Shown here: positions 48,700-58,180 of the stretch, piece by piece
Numbering within the stretch: position 1 is the first letter of the stretch
How the letters are laid out: every line of letters starts with the position of its first letter
Source: Erythrobacter sp.
Lineage (GTDB): Bacteria; Pseudomonadota; Alphaproteobacteria; Sphingomonadales; Sphingomonadaceae
DNA: 64,000 nt
Direction of reading: 5' to 3'
NCBI RefSeq assembly: GCF_030066995.1
Contig: NZ_JASJAP010000006.1
Coordinates: forward strand, 62,001-126,000
Program-made: the position numbers and the translations under genes
Notes under the pieces: model-generated
Databases searched by the model: none
The model's input: the letters and a program-made list of their open reading frames with translations, nothing else
What the model was told of the DNA's origin: nothing

Positions 48700-51600
48700 A
48701 TGATACGCGCGGCCCTTAACCATCTTACGCATTACCGCTATTCGCGGCCTATCGAGCTTGGCCCGCAGGTGATCCGTCTGCGACCAGCGATGCACACGCG
48801 CACCGCGGTGCCCAATTATTCTCTCAAGATCGAGCCGGAAAACCACTTCATCAATTGGCAGCAGGATCCGCACGGCAATTGGCTGGCGCGGATCGTGTTT
48901 CCCGGGAAGGTGCGCGAGTTCAGGATCGAGGTCGATCTGCTGGCCGAGATGACGGTCATCAACCCGTTCGACTTCTTTGTCGCCGATTACGCCGAGACCT
49001 ATCCGTTTCGCTATGATGAGCAGGTCGAAAAGGATCTCGTGGCCTATTTCGACACCGAGCCGCAGGGGCCGCTGTTCGAGGCGCTTGTTGACCGTTTCAA
49101 GTCCCACCAAGGGCGCACGATCGACTTTCTTGTCGAGGTCAACCGCGCGGTCAACGCGCGCGTCGATTACGTCATCCGCATGGAGCAGGGCACGCAAGGC
49201 CCGGAACAGACGCTGGAAGCGGGACGTGGATCGTGCCGGGACAGCGCGTGGCTGCTCGTCCAGCTGTTGCGTCGCCTCGGTTTCGCGGCGCGCTTTGTTT
49301 CGGGCTACTCGATCCAGCTCGTCGCCGATGTCGAGCCGGTCGAAGGCCCCAAGGGCGTGAGCGAGGACGTTGTCGACCTGCACGCCTGGGCCGAGGCCTA
49401 TGTGCCGGGCGCGGGCTGGGTGGCCATGGACGCAACCTCTGGCATGTTTGCTGGCGAGGGGCATATCCCGCTCGCGGCCACCCCGCACTACCGCTCCGCT
49501 GCACCGATTGAGGGTATGGCTGAACCTGCGGAGGTGGATTTCAGCTTCTCCATGTCGGTCGACCGCGTGAAAGAGGCGGTGCGGATTACCAAGCCCTTCA
49601 CGGATGAACGCTGGCGCGCGCTGCTTGAGCTGGGAGGCCGGGTTGATGCGGACCTCGACGCACAGGACGTGCGCCTCACAATGGGCGGCGAGCCCACTTT
49701 TGTGGCCGAAGACGGCGGCGAGGCGCCCGAATGGAACGGCGAGGCGGTCGGACCGACGAAAGCGCGCTACGCTGACAAGCTGATCCGGAAGCTCAAGGCG
49801 ATCTACGCGCCCGGAGGCCTGATCCACCACGGCCAAGGCAAATGGTACCCGGGCGAAAGCCTGCCGCGCTGGGGGTTTTCCCTGTATTGGCGCAAGGATG
49901 GCAAGCCCTTGTGGAGAAACCCCGAACTCATCGCGTCGGATCCGGATGAGGGCGCAGACGAGACAGTCTCACCCGAGGACGCGGACGCTTTCCTCAAGAC
50001 CACGGCTCGCGCGCTCGGTGTGGAGGATGACTTCGTCCACCCGGTTTATGAGGATCCGGAAAAATGGATCGAACGCGAAGGCGAGTTGCCGGTCAATGTC
50101 AGCCCGCTCGATCCCAAGCTTGAAGACCCCGAAGAGCGCCAGCGGATCGTCGAGACATTCAGCCGCGGCCTGACGACCCCGGTTGGCTTTGTCCTGCCGA
50201 TCCAGCGCCAGCAGACCGCTCAAGTCCAGCAGGCCAAGCAGGCGCGCGAACCGGGGCGCTGGAAGAGCGAGCAATGGCGGCTGCGACGCGGCGCGCTGTT
50301 TGCCGTTCCGGGCGATTCCGCGCTTGGCTATCGCCTGCCGCTCGGTTCTCTGCCGCATGTCCCGCAGAGCGACTACCCCTACATCCACCCGCGCGTGGAG
50401 ACCGATCCGGGCGCGCCGCTTGCCGATTACCGCGAGCAACGCGAGGAACGCGGCAAGGCCACGCGCGAGGCCCTGTCGCCTGCGGATCGACGCCCCGAAC
50501 AGGCGCACCAGAGGGTCGATGACACAGGCGGCGCGGCCCGCCAGGACATCGTCGAGCAGGAAATCATCGAAGGCGCGGTGCGCACCGCCCTGACCGTGGA
50601 GCCCAAGGGCACATACCTTTCGGTCTTTCTGCCCCCGGTCGAGGCCATGGAGGATTTTCTCGAGCTGATCGCCGAGGTGGAAGCTACCGCCGAAGCGCTG
50701 GGCACCCCGGTGCGGGTCGAGGGCTACCTGCCTCCGCCCGATCCGCGTATCAACGTGCTCAAGATCACCCCCGATCCCGGCGTGGTCGAAGTCAATATCC
50801 ACCCGACAGCGAGCTTCGACGAATTGGTAGATGTAACGACGCGGCTTTACGATGCCGCGCGCGAATGCGGCCTGACAGCCGACAAATTCATGGTCGATGG
50901 CCGATCGGTCGGCACAGGCGGCGGCAATCACCTTGTCCTTGGCGGGGCAAGCTTTACCGAAAGCGCCTTCATCCGCCGGCCCGACCTGCTCAAGAGCTTC
51001 GTGCTTTATTGGCAACGCCACCCCTCGCTCAGCTACCTGTTCTCGGGCCTCTTCATCGGCCCCACTAGCCAGGCGCCGCGCATCGACGAAGCGCGCCACG
51101 ACAGCCTTTATGAGCTGGAAGTCGCGCTGGGACAGGTGCCGGGTCCGGGCGAGGACAAGCCCTTCCCCTGGGTGGTCGATCTGCTGTTTCGCAACATGCT
51201 GGTGGATGTGACGGGCAACACACACCGCACCGAGATCTGCATCGACAAACTCTACTCGCCCGATGGTCCGACCGGACGCCTCGGCCTGGTCGAGTTCCGC
51301 GGCTTCGAAATGCCGCCCGACGCAAAGATGAGCGTTGCCGCGCAGCTCCTTCTGCGCGCGTTGACCGCCTGGTTCTGGCGCGAGCCGCAGGACGGCGATC
51401 TGGTGCGCTGGGGCACGAGCCTGCACGACAGGTTCCTGCTGCCGCATTTCTGCTGGAGCGACTTCCTCGAGGTGCTCGCCGACCTCAGGCGCGCCGGCTA
51501 CGATTTCGACCCCAGCTGGTTCGAAGCCCAGCGCCAGTTCCGCTTTCCCGTCCACGGCAGCATGCACGCGGGCGGCGTCGAACTGGAGATTGCGCACGCG

Positions 51601-52095
51601 CTCGAGCCGTGGAACGTGCTGGGCGAGACCGGCGCGGTGGGCGGAACGGTGCGCTATGTCGACAGTTCGACCGAGCGTTTGCAGGTGCGCGCCAAGGGGC
51701 TGACGCCCGGTCGCCATGTGATCGGATGCAACGGGCGGCGCGTGCCAATGACACCGACGGGCAAACCTGGCGAAGCGGTCGGCGGCGTGCGCTACAAGGC
51801 GTGGGCTCCCGCTTCGTGTCTGCACCCACTCCTGAAAGCCGACCCGCCGCTCACCTTCGACGTCTACGACACCTGGAACGATCGCTCGCTGGGCGGCTGC
51901 GTCTACCATGTCGCGCATCCGGGCGGGCGCTCCTTCGAGGATGTACCGATCAACAATTTCGAAGCGGAATCGCGCCGCAAGGCCCGGTTTCAGGACCACG
52001 GCCACTCGCCGGGCTGTGTCACCATTCCGAGCCTGGAGGATCGCGGCGAGTTCCCGCTGACGCTCGATTTGCGCCGTCCGGTCCGTCCGGTGTAA
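48700..52095 (+). CDS. Transglutaminase-like / DUF2126 fusion protein
   Basis: This is a 1131-residue cytoplasmic protein. Residues 1-90 are a transglutaminase N-terminal beta domain. Residues 150-260 are a transglutaminase-like cysteine peptidase domain with the triad Cys179 (GRGSCRDSA), His228 (DLHAWAE) and Asp244 (AMDATSG). From about residue 320 to the end runs DUF2126, with [20 protein letters not shown] and [14 protein letters not shown] motifs. Comparative genomics has linked this family to ATP-grasp and alpha-E proteins in predicted peptide-ligase systems. It is the first of three tightly packed genes, 10 bases before the ATP-grasp gene. The biochemical product is unknown. Confidence 0.92.
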   Translation: MIRAALNHLTHYRYSRPIELGPQVIRLRPAMHTRTAVPNYSLKIEPENHFINWQQDPHGNWLARIVFPGKVREFRIEVDLLAEMTVINPFDFFVADYAETYPFRYDEQVEKDLVAYFDTEPQGPLFEALVDRFKSHQGRTIDFLVEVNRAVNARVDYVIRMEQGTQGPEQTLEAGRGSCRDSAWLLVQLLRRLGFAARFVSGYSIQLVADVEPVEGPKGVSEDVVDLHAWAEAYVPGAGWVAMDATSGMFAGEGHIPLAATPHYRSAAPIEGMAEPAEVDFSFSMSVDRVKEAVRITKPFTDERWRALLELGGRVDADLDAQDVRLTMGGEPTFVAEDGGEAPEWNGEAVGPTKARYADKLIRKLKAIYAPGGLIHHGQGKWYPGESLPRWGFSLYWRKDGKPLWRNPELIASDPDEGADETVSPEDADAFLKTTARALGVEDDFVHPVYEDPEKWIEREGELPVNVSPLDPKLEDPEERQRIVETFSRGLTTPVGFVLPIQRQQTAQVQQAKQAREPGRWKSEQWRLRRGALFAVPGDSALGYRLPLGSLPHVPQSDYPYIHPRVETDPGAPLADYREQREERGKATREALSPADRRPEQAHQRVDDTGGAARQDIVEQEIIEGAVRTALTVEPKGTYLSVFLPPVEAMEDFLELIAEVEATAEALGTPVRVEGYLPPPDPRINVLKITPDPGVVEVNIHPTASFDELVDVTTRLYDAARECGLTADKFMVDGRSVGTGGGNHLVLGGASFTESAFIRRPDLLKSFVLYWQRHPSLSYLFSGLFIGPTSQAPRIDEARHDSLYELEVALGQVPGPGEDKPFPWVVDLLFRNMLVDVTGNTHRTEICIDKLYSPDGPTGRLGLVEFRGFEMPPDAKMSVAAQLLLRALTAWFWREPQDGDLVRWGTSLHDRFLLPHFCWSDFLEVLADLRRAGYDFDPSWFEAQRQFRFPVHGSMHAGGVELEIAHALEPWNVLGETGAVGGTVRYVDSSTERLQVRAKGLTPGRHVIGCNGRRVPMTPTGKPGEAVGGVRYKAWAPASCLHPLLKADPPLTFDVYDTWNDRSLGGCVYHVAHPGGRSFEDVPINNFEAESRRKARFQDHGHSPGCVTIPSLEDRGEFPLTLDLRRPVRPV

Positions 52096-52105
52096 TCCGC
52101 GCCCC

Positions 52106-54619
52106 ATGATCGATCAGGGCCCGTCACCCCTCCCCTCAAGCACCGACACGGACCTGTTCGGGCCCGACCCGGAAACCGATCCGCTCGCCTATTACCGACC
52201 GCAAGCGCCAACGGCGGATTTCTACAGCCAGTCTGCGGGCGATATTCGCAAGGCCTGGCACGATCTCGCGCGCGGCTTTGCCAGGCAGTGCAACGGGCAG
52301 ATCGACGTCTTGCAGGACTATCTGGACCGCCACGTCGAGGATCTGGGCCTGGCTTTCCGCATCCGGGGCGACGAGCACGAGCGCCCCTGGCCATTGGGAC
52401 CGATGCCGATCCTGATCGCTGCGGACGAGTGGGAAACGGTGACAACGGGGCTCATCCAGCGCGCCGATCTGCTCGAAAAGGTCATCGCCGATCTGTACAC
52501 GCAGCAATCGCTGATCAACGATGGCCACCTGCCCGCCGCCGTCGTTTCGGGTAGCGCGGATTTCGCCCGCCGCATGGTCGGAGCGCGTGGCGATGGCGGG
52601 CCGTTCCTGCACACCTACGCGGTCGATCTAGCGCGCGGCCCCAGCGGGGAATGGCGCGTGCTCGCCGACCGGGTGCGCTTCCCGATTGGGATCGGCTACG
52701 CGATCCAGAATCGCCAAGCTCTGGCGCGCGCGACCGGCGGTCTGCTTGCCTCCATCGGAACACGCTCGCACAGCGGCTTCTTCGACGCGCTCCGGCGCGG
52801 GATTGGCGCAAGCTGTCAGCGTGACGATCCGCGCGTGGCCTTGCTCACCCCCGGTCGCTTCAACCAATCCTATCCCGAACAGGCCATCCTCGCGAGGCAG
52901 CTGGGCTTTTCGCTGGTCGAGGGCCGCGACCTGACCGTGCGCGAGGGGAGGCTGTTCGCGCGGACCATTGCCGGGCTGAAACGTATCGACGCGCTGTGGC
53001 GCTGGATCACCACGCGCGATCTTGACCCGATGAACTTTGACGCGCGCTCGCAGATTGGCGTGCCCAACCTACTGGCGGCGGCCAGAAACGGTCTGGTGCT
53101 CACCAACTGGCCGGGGGTTGGCGTGGTCGAGAGCCGCGCCATGCCCGCTTTTCTGCCCAAGCTTTCGCGCGTTCTGATGGACGAACCGCTGGCTCTGCCC
53201 AATGCGGCAACCTGGTGGTGCGGGGGCGAGACCGAGCGCGCCTTCGTGCTCGCCAATCTCAATGATCTTGTGATCAGTTCCGCGTTTCGGCGCGGAGTTG
53301 TCGGCCTTGAAGATGGACACACACGGCCCGGTGCCAGCTTTTCACCGGAAGAACGCGACGCGCTTGAACGCGGTCTAACCTTGCGACCGATGGATTACAC
53401 CGCGCAGGAGGTGGTAGAACTTTCAACCACGCCCGCGCTCACCGGCGGGCACTTTGAGGCGCGCGGATTTACCCTGCGCGCTTATCTCACGCGCGAAGAG
53501 GACGGGAAATGGGTCGTGCTACAGGGCGGCTTCGGGCGCGTGCTCGAACGTGGAGACCTGCGCACCAGCCTGATGGGTCTTGGGGACATCTCCACCGATG
53601 TCTGCATCATCGATGCCAAGCGCCCCGCTCCGCCCGAAACGGTGCTGACACCGCGCAAGCATGAAATCCGCCGCGAACAGGGTCTCCTCCCCTCGCAAGC
53701 GGCGGACAATCTGTTCTGGCTCGGTCGCTACGGTGAGCGCGCGCACCAAACCGCGCGAATTGTGCGGGTGCTGGTCGATCAGATCGCGCTGTCGGGGGAC
53801 GCGGGCGTGGAATCGACCACGGCAACGCGGCTGAGCAAGCTTCTCGCCAATCTCGGCGCGAGCAGAGCGTTGGACGGCAAGATATCGTTCATCGATGTAT
53901 GCGCCGATGCCTTGGGCTCTGCGCGTCTGACCGGATCTGTCCTGAAGCTCATTGAGCGAGAACAGCGCATCGCCCAGATCTTGCGCGACCGGCTGAGCCG
54001 CGACAGCTGGCGCGCGGTGCAGCGCGCTATGCCCGACTTCGTTGCGGGAGACATTGAATCGATCGCGCTCGCCTGCGACCGACTGGTCGAACGGCACGCG
54101 ACCTTGTCCTGGCTGCTGTCGGACGGGATGAGCCGGGGGCCGGAATGGCAATTCCTCAATCTGGGCATGAGCATCGAGCGCGCTTCGATTATCCTGCAGG
54201 CCGCGCAGGCGGTCATCCCGGGAAGCGCCAGCGCCGACGATTTGAGCGCCCTGCTCGATTTGATCGATTGCCAGTCGCTCTATCGCAGCCGCTATCTCAG
54301 CATGCCCTATATCGCGCGCGTGTACGATATGGCACTCCTTGAGCCCGCGCAGCCGCGTGGCCTTGCCTTTCAGGCGGCCAAGATCGAGCGCCGGCTCGCT
54401 GCGATCCCCACCTTGCGCACGGACGGGATGCCGGAAAGGCCACTGCGCGCCGCACGCCAGATGCGCGCCCGGATCGATGGGCTGGAGGCCGCCGAGATCG
54501 GGCCGATGACAATCCAGGGCCTGCGCGAGGATCTTGCCAATCTTTCCGAGGCGATCAGCGAGCGCTATTTCCTGCAAGCTGACGATACGGATCAAACGCG
54601 CACAAGGCGGCTGTTCTGA
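52106..54619 (+). CDS. Circularly permuted ATP-grasp protein fused to an alpha-E domain
   Basis: This is an 837-residue protein. About residues 60-490 form a circularly permuted ATP-grasp domain (old DUF404/407), including FRIRGDEHERPWPLGPMP, GRFNQSYPEQAILARQLG and LTNWPGVGVVESRAM. Residues from about 530 onward form the helical alpha-E domain (SQAADNLFWLGRYGERAHQTARI and a second helical half). These fusions are predicted to ligate an amino or carboxyl group at the expense of ATP, making a small peptide tag or metabolite. It overlaps the following transglutaminase gene by one base. Confidence 0.92.
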   Translation: MIDQGPSPLPSSTDTDLFGPDPETDPLAYYRPQAPTADFYSQSAGDIRKAWHDLARGFARQCNGQIDVLQDYLDRHVEDLGLAFRIRGDEHERPWPLGPMPILIAADEWETVTTGLIQRADLLEKVIADLYTQQSLINDGHLPAAVVSGSADFARRMVGARGDGGPFLHTYAVDLARGPSGEWRVLADRVRFPIGIGYAIQNRQALARATGGLLASIGTRSHSGFFDALRRGIGASCQRDDPRVALLTPGRFNQSYPEQAILARQLGFSLVEGRDLTVREGRLFARTIAGLKRIDALWRWITTRDLDPMNFDARSQIGVPNLLAAARNGLVLTNWPGVGVVESRAMPAFLPKLSRVLMDEPLALPNAATWWCGGETERAFVLANLNDLVISSAFRRGVVGLEDGHTRPGASFSPEERDALERGLTLRPMDYTAQEVVELSTTPALTGGHFEARGFTLRAYLTREEDGKWVVLQGGFGRVLERGDLRTSLMGLGDISTDVCIIDAKRPAPPETVLTPRKHEIRREQGLLPSQAADNLFWLGRYGERAHQTARIVRVLVDQIALSGDAGVESTTATRLSKLLANLGASRALDGKISFIDVCADALGSARLTGSVLKLIEREQRIAQILRDRLSRDSWRAVQRAMPDFVAGDIESIALACDRLVERHATLSWLLSDGMSRGPEWQFLNLGMSIERASIILQAAQAVIPGSASADDLSALLDLIDCQSLYRSRYLSMPYIARVYDMALLEPAQPRGLAFQAAKIERRLAAIPTLRTDGMPERPLRAARQMRARIDGLEAAEIGPMTIQGLREDLANLSEAISERYFLQADDTDQTRTRRLF

Positions 54620-55491
54620 TGCGTTATGCGGTGCGCCATGTGAGCGAGCTTGCCTACGCCTCGCCGGTTTCCCGAGCCCGGTTCAATCTGCGGCTTAGCC
54701 CGCGTCTGCGGCGCGGACAGACGCTCGAAAGCGAGAGCCTGCGCCTGACGCCTGCGCCCGCGACGCGCGAAATTCAGCGTGGTCCCTACTGGGTGACCAC
54801 CACGCAGGTGCGCTTCGAAGCGCCCTTGAAGACGCTGGAAGTGACGAGCGAATTCACGATCGAGCTGGCGCCTTCTCCCTTGCCTCAATCCGGATCGTCC
54901 CTGGCTCAGCTCCGGGCCCAAGTCTTGGCCGCAGCCGATCTTTCCGATCTCGCGCCCGTGCCCTATCTGTTCGCCTCGCGCATCGCCACAATGGATCCGG
55001 CCATCACGGCGTGGGCCGCGCCGTATCTGGCCTGCGAGACCGAGATCATCGCGGCGGCCACTTCGTTGATGAACGCGCTCTACACAGAGTTCACTTATTC
55101 TCCGGGCAAAACCAGCAGCAGCACTCCACCCGAATTGGCTTTCAAGGCCCGGCACGGCGTGTGTCAGGACTTTACTCATGTGATGATAATGGCGCTGCGC
55201 GCGCATGGCGTGCCCGCGGCCTATGTGAGCGGCTATCTGCTAACGCGCCCGCCACCGGGCAAGGCGAAGCTGGTGGGCGCGGACGCGATGCACGCCTGGG
55301 TCGATGTGTGGTGCGGGCGTGACCTTGGCTGGGTCGGGTTCGACCCGACCAATAACCGCCTGGTCGGTGAAGACCATATCGCGATTGCGATGGGCCGGGA
55401 CTACGCGGACATCTCGCCGATTGACGGCACTTTCATCGGCGGAGCGCCGCAGACGATGAAAAGCGCGGTCGACGTCGAGCGTATCGCTTAA
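54619..55491 (+). CDS. Transglutaminase-like cysteine peptidase
   Basis: This is a 290-residue stand-alone protein with an N-terminal beta domain (about residues 1-85). The transglutaminase-like core has the triad Cys182 (HGVCQDFTH), His225 (AMHAWVD) and Asp242 (GFDPTNN). It is the third gene of the ATP-grasp/alpha-E operon, and the start ATG overlaps the preceding TGA. It could hydrolyse or transfer the amide bond made by the ATP-grasp partner. It has no signal peptide, so it acts in the cytoplasm. No Anbu-type proteasome-like peptidase gene, common in related loci, is nearby. Confidence 0.93.
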   Translation: MRYAVRHVSELAYASPVSRARFNLRLSPRLRRGQTLESESLRLTPAPATREIQRGPYWVTTTQVRFEAPLKTLEVTSEFTIELAPSPLPQSGSSLAQLRAQVLAAADLSDLAPVPYLFASRIATMDPAITAWAAPYLACETEIIAAATSLMNALYTEFTYSPGKTSSSTPPELAFKARHGVCQDFTHVMIMALRAHGVPAAYVSGYLLTRPPPGKAKLVGADAMHAWVDVWCGRDLGWVGFDPTNNRLVGEDHIAIAMGRDYADISPIDGTFIGGAPQTMKSAVDVERIA

Positions 55492-55882
55492 GGTTCGCCT
55501 CGCTCGGCGATGGTAATCTCGGACCCGGGAAACCCCCGATCCCATCCAAGCTTTGGACCGGGCCAACCTTGCGGTGATTGGCCTTGGCTTGTCTGAGCGC
55601 GACTCGCTTGACCATACATCCCCCTTTGTCGGGCACAGCGCGCGCCAAAGGGTAAGACCATTCGCATCGCTCTCGCGCCTATGGACCACGGGCCTATCAC
55701 CGTGTAGCGCCTTAGTCACAGCGAACAGGGAACACACCGCGTGACAGGCCATTCGCGCGGTATGACCGCTCTTTTTGCCGCAGCGAGCTTGACCAGACGA
55801 CAAAACAAGGCTGTCGCGGACACCTGTTCTTGGGGACACGCGAGACGAGCGCGCTGTCTGCTCGACCTGACTGCACCGGTTT
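55492..55882. other. 391-base gap with no recognised gene
   Basis: I see no convincing coding frame, tRNA or known small RNA here. The longest frames are short, lack a ribosome site and do not resemble known proteins. Two small dyads are present, GGCCAA...TTGGCC near 55560-55583 and CACGG...CCGTG near 55685-55702. They could belong to the end of the transglutaminase operon or to the tamA leader. Confidence 0.5.
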
Positions 55883-58180
55883 ATGCTTCCTGATCACCTT
55901 TTCTTGCCGGCCAAACGGCTCGCGACCGCGCTCGCAATACTGGTGAGCGTGTCCTCCCCCGCCATTGCGCAGGAGACCAACGACCCAGCGCAGCCGACCG
56001 AGACATCACAAGAAGCTCCTTCGCAAGCGGAAGAGGAGGCTTTGGCCACCGACACAGAGGCGGTCTTAAGCGACGAAGAGTTTGAGCGTATGATCCCGGA
56101 CCTCGCGCCGGAGGACCCCGAAATGGACCGCGAACTCGAAACGCTCGAAGACTTCGAGCAGCGCTTCGCGAGCGAAACACCGGGCGCGCCTGATGCCCCA
56201 ACCGACAAGCCTGGCCCGCTTCTTCCAGAGCTGGCGGGCGGCCAAGACGGGGCAGACGGGCAAAGCGCATCTTTCGACGACCCGGAGTTTGGCAAACCCC
56301 TGCCACCGTTTGATGAGGCGATGCTCGATGCGCTCGAGTTCGCAGCGCAATCCGAAGAACCCGAAGCGCAGCGCGGGGAGCTCAAATATGAATGGCGCCT
56401 CACTGGGATCGAAGAGGTGGACGCCATTACCTCGGTCGACCTGCGGGATCGCTTTCGCGGACAGTCGGCGCTCGCAAAAGGTGATGGAAAAGCCGCCAAC
56501 ATCGCGATGCTCAACGCGCGTTTGGAGGACGACCAAGAACTCCTGCTGCGCCTCCTGCGGGCCGAAGGTTGGTATCAAACCGAGGTTACGGGCCGTATCG
56601 AAGGAGAAGGCGAAGCCAATGAACGCAAGGCGATCGCTTTCATCGAGGTGTCCGTTGGACCCCGGTTTACCTTCGCCTCAATCGCCATCGATGCCGACGC
56701 GACGATACCCCCCGACCTGATCGCCAACGCGGTCACACTGGACGTGGGCGATCCAATTGTCGCAAGACGCGTTCTCGCCAATGAAGCGGTGATTGCGACG
56801 GTCTTGCCGGAAAACGGCTATCCCTTTGCCAAGATCGGTCAGCGCGAAATTATCCTCAACGCCGAAAGCGGCACCGGATCTTATCGGCTTCCCGTGACGA
56901 CGGGACCGCGTGCCCGGTTCGGAAGTTTCGCGGTCGAGGGTGACGCCGTGTTCGAAGAAGAGAAACTCGGCATCATCGCCCGATTCGAGCGCGGCGACCT
57001 TTTTGATGAGAGCTATCTTGACGACCTGCGCCGAGCCTTGGCCGCCACCGCCTTGCTCAGTTCGTTCAGCGTTGAGGCCAAGCCGACCGGCGAGGAAGCT
57101 GGCGACGGGATTCAGTATGTAACAATCCTGGTCGATCAGACCAAAGGCCCGCCCCGGACCATAGCTGCCACAGCCGGTTACGGGACCGGTCAGGGCGCCC
57201 GGGTGGAGGGAAGTTGGACCCACCGCAATCTCTTCCCCACGCAAGGCGCTCTTACCGCTTCAGTCCTGGCGGGCACCCGCGAACAGGGCGGGAGCGTGGT
57301 CTACCGGCGCTCCAATGCCGGGCGGCGCGACCGGACGTTCGAATTCGGCGTATCGGGCCTTCGATCGGATTTCGACGCGTTCGAAGCGATCACCGGGCGA
57401 ATTGGCGCGCAGTACTCCTATGTTTCGACACCGATATGGCAAAAACGGGTGACCTACGCATTCGGGGCGGAGGTGTTGGCAAGCGTAGAGGACGCTTTCG
57501 ATGTCGAAGCGGGCGAGTTCGTCGACCAGACCTACGCGATCGCCGCGCTGAATGGACAGGTGGGCTTTGACACGACCGATACTTTGCTCAATCCCACGCG
57601 TGGATTTCGCCTTGAAGCGTTGGTCCAACCCGAAGGATCGATCGATGGCGGGTTCACTCCGTATGTAAGGGCGATATTCGATGCGTCGGCCTATTATCCG
57701 GCGAGCGACGGCTTGGTTATCGCCGGGCGCGCTCGGATCGGCACCATCCAGGGGGCTGATCGCGTCGATATCGCGCCTTCACGCCGACTATACGCGGGCG
57801 GCGGGGGCTCGGTGCGCGGATTTGGTTTTCAGAAACTGGGGCCCAGGGTTGAGACCCCGAACCCCAACTTCGATCCCGACGATCCGGACGAAACCGACAA
57901 TCCTTTTATCCTGACGCCTATTGGCGGCCGCAGCGTGATCGAAGCGGCCGCTGAAGCGCGCTACCGGTTTGGGGACTATGGAATCGCCGCGTTTGTCGAC
58001 GCCGGACAGGTTTATGGCGACACGGCACCGCAGTTTTCCGACATCCGCTTCGGGGCCGGTCTGGGCGGCTTGGTCTACACAAGTTTCGGGCCGGTGCGCG
58101 TTGACGTCGCGACGCCTATCGATCGCCGTCCCGGGGAAAGCCTTATCAACGTCTACGTCTCGATCGGGCAGGCCTTCTGA
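55883..58180 (+). CDS. tamA: TamA-like outer-membrane assembly protein (Omp85 family)
   Basis: This 765-residue outer-membrane protein, with TamB, forms the translocation and assembly module. A signal peptide (about residues 1-29, ending PAIAQ) is followed by a long acidic Glu/Asp/Pro-rich segment (about 30-165) not present in E. coli TamA. POTRA-like domains cover about 170-410 (YRLPVTTGPRARFGSFAVEG). A 16-strand barrel contains the Omp85 signature GGGGSVRGFGFQ near residue 640. The C-terminus VYVSIGQAF ends in Phe as outer-membrane barrels do. No clear Shine-Dalgarno precedes the ATG. It overlaps tamB by one base. Confidence 0.92.
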   Translation: MLPDHLFLPAKRLATALAILVSVSSPAIAQETNDPAQPTETSQEAPSQAEEEALATDTEAVLSDEEFERMIPDLAPEDPEMDRELETLEDFEQRFASETPGAPDAPTDKPGPLLPELAGGQDGADGQSASFDDPEFGKPLPPFDEAMLDALEFAAQSEEPEAQRGELKYEWRLTGIEEVDAITSVDLRDRFRGQSALAKGDGKAANIAMLNARLEDDQELLLRLLRAEGWYQTEVTGRIEGEGEANERKAIAFIEVSVGPRFTFASIAIDADATIPPDLIANAVTLDVGDPIVARRVLANEAVIATVLPENGYPFAKIGQREIILNAESGTGSYRLPVTTGPRARFGSFAVEGDAVFEEEKLGIIARFERGDLFDESYLDDLRRALAATALLSSFSVEAKPTGEEAGDGIQYVTILVDQTKGPPRTIAATAGYGTGQGARVEGSWTHRNLFPTQGALTASVLAGTREQGGSVVYRRSNAGRRDRTFEFGVSGLRSDFDAFEAITGRIGAQYSYVSTPIWQKRVTYAFGAEVLASVEDAFDVEAGEFVDQTYAIAALNGQVGFDTTDTLLNPTRGFRLEALVQPEGSIDGGFTPYVRAIFDASAYYPASDGLVIAGRARIGTIQGADRVDIAPSRRLYAGGGGSVRGFGFQKLGPRVETPNPNFDPDDPDETDNPFILTPIGGRSVIEAAAEARYRFGDYGIAAFVDAGQVYGDTAPQFSDIRFGAGLGGLVYTSFGPVRVDVATPIDRRPGESLINVYVSIGQAF

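Noticed and set aside
49969-52107. 712-residue open frame on the minus strand opposite the DUF2126 gene
   Set aside because: It mirrors the codon structure of a well-supported gene in GC-rich DNA, is Arg/His/Gly-rich and has no recognisable domain.
55492-55882. Possible tRNA or small RNA in the gap before tamA (GGTTCG and several short dyads)
   Set aside because: No cloverleaf or known small-RNA pattern can be built; the dyads are short and common at this GC content.
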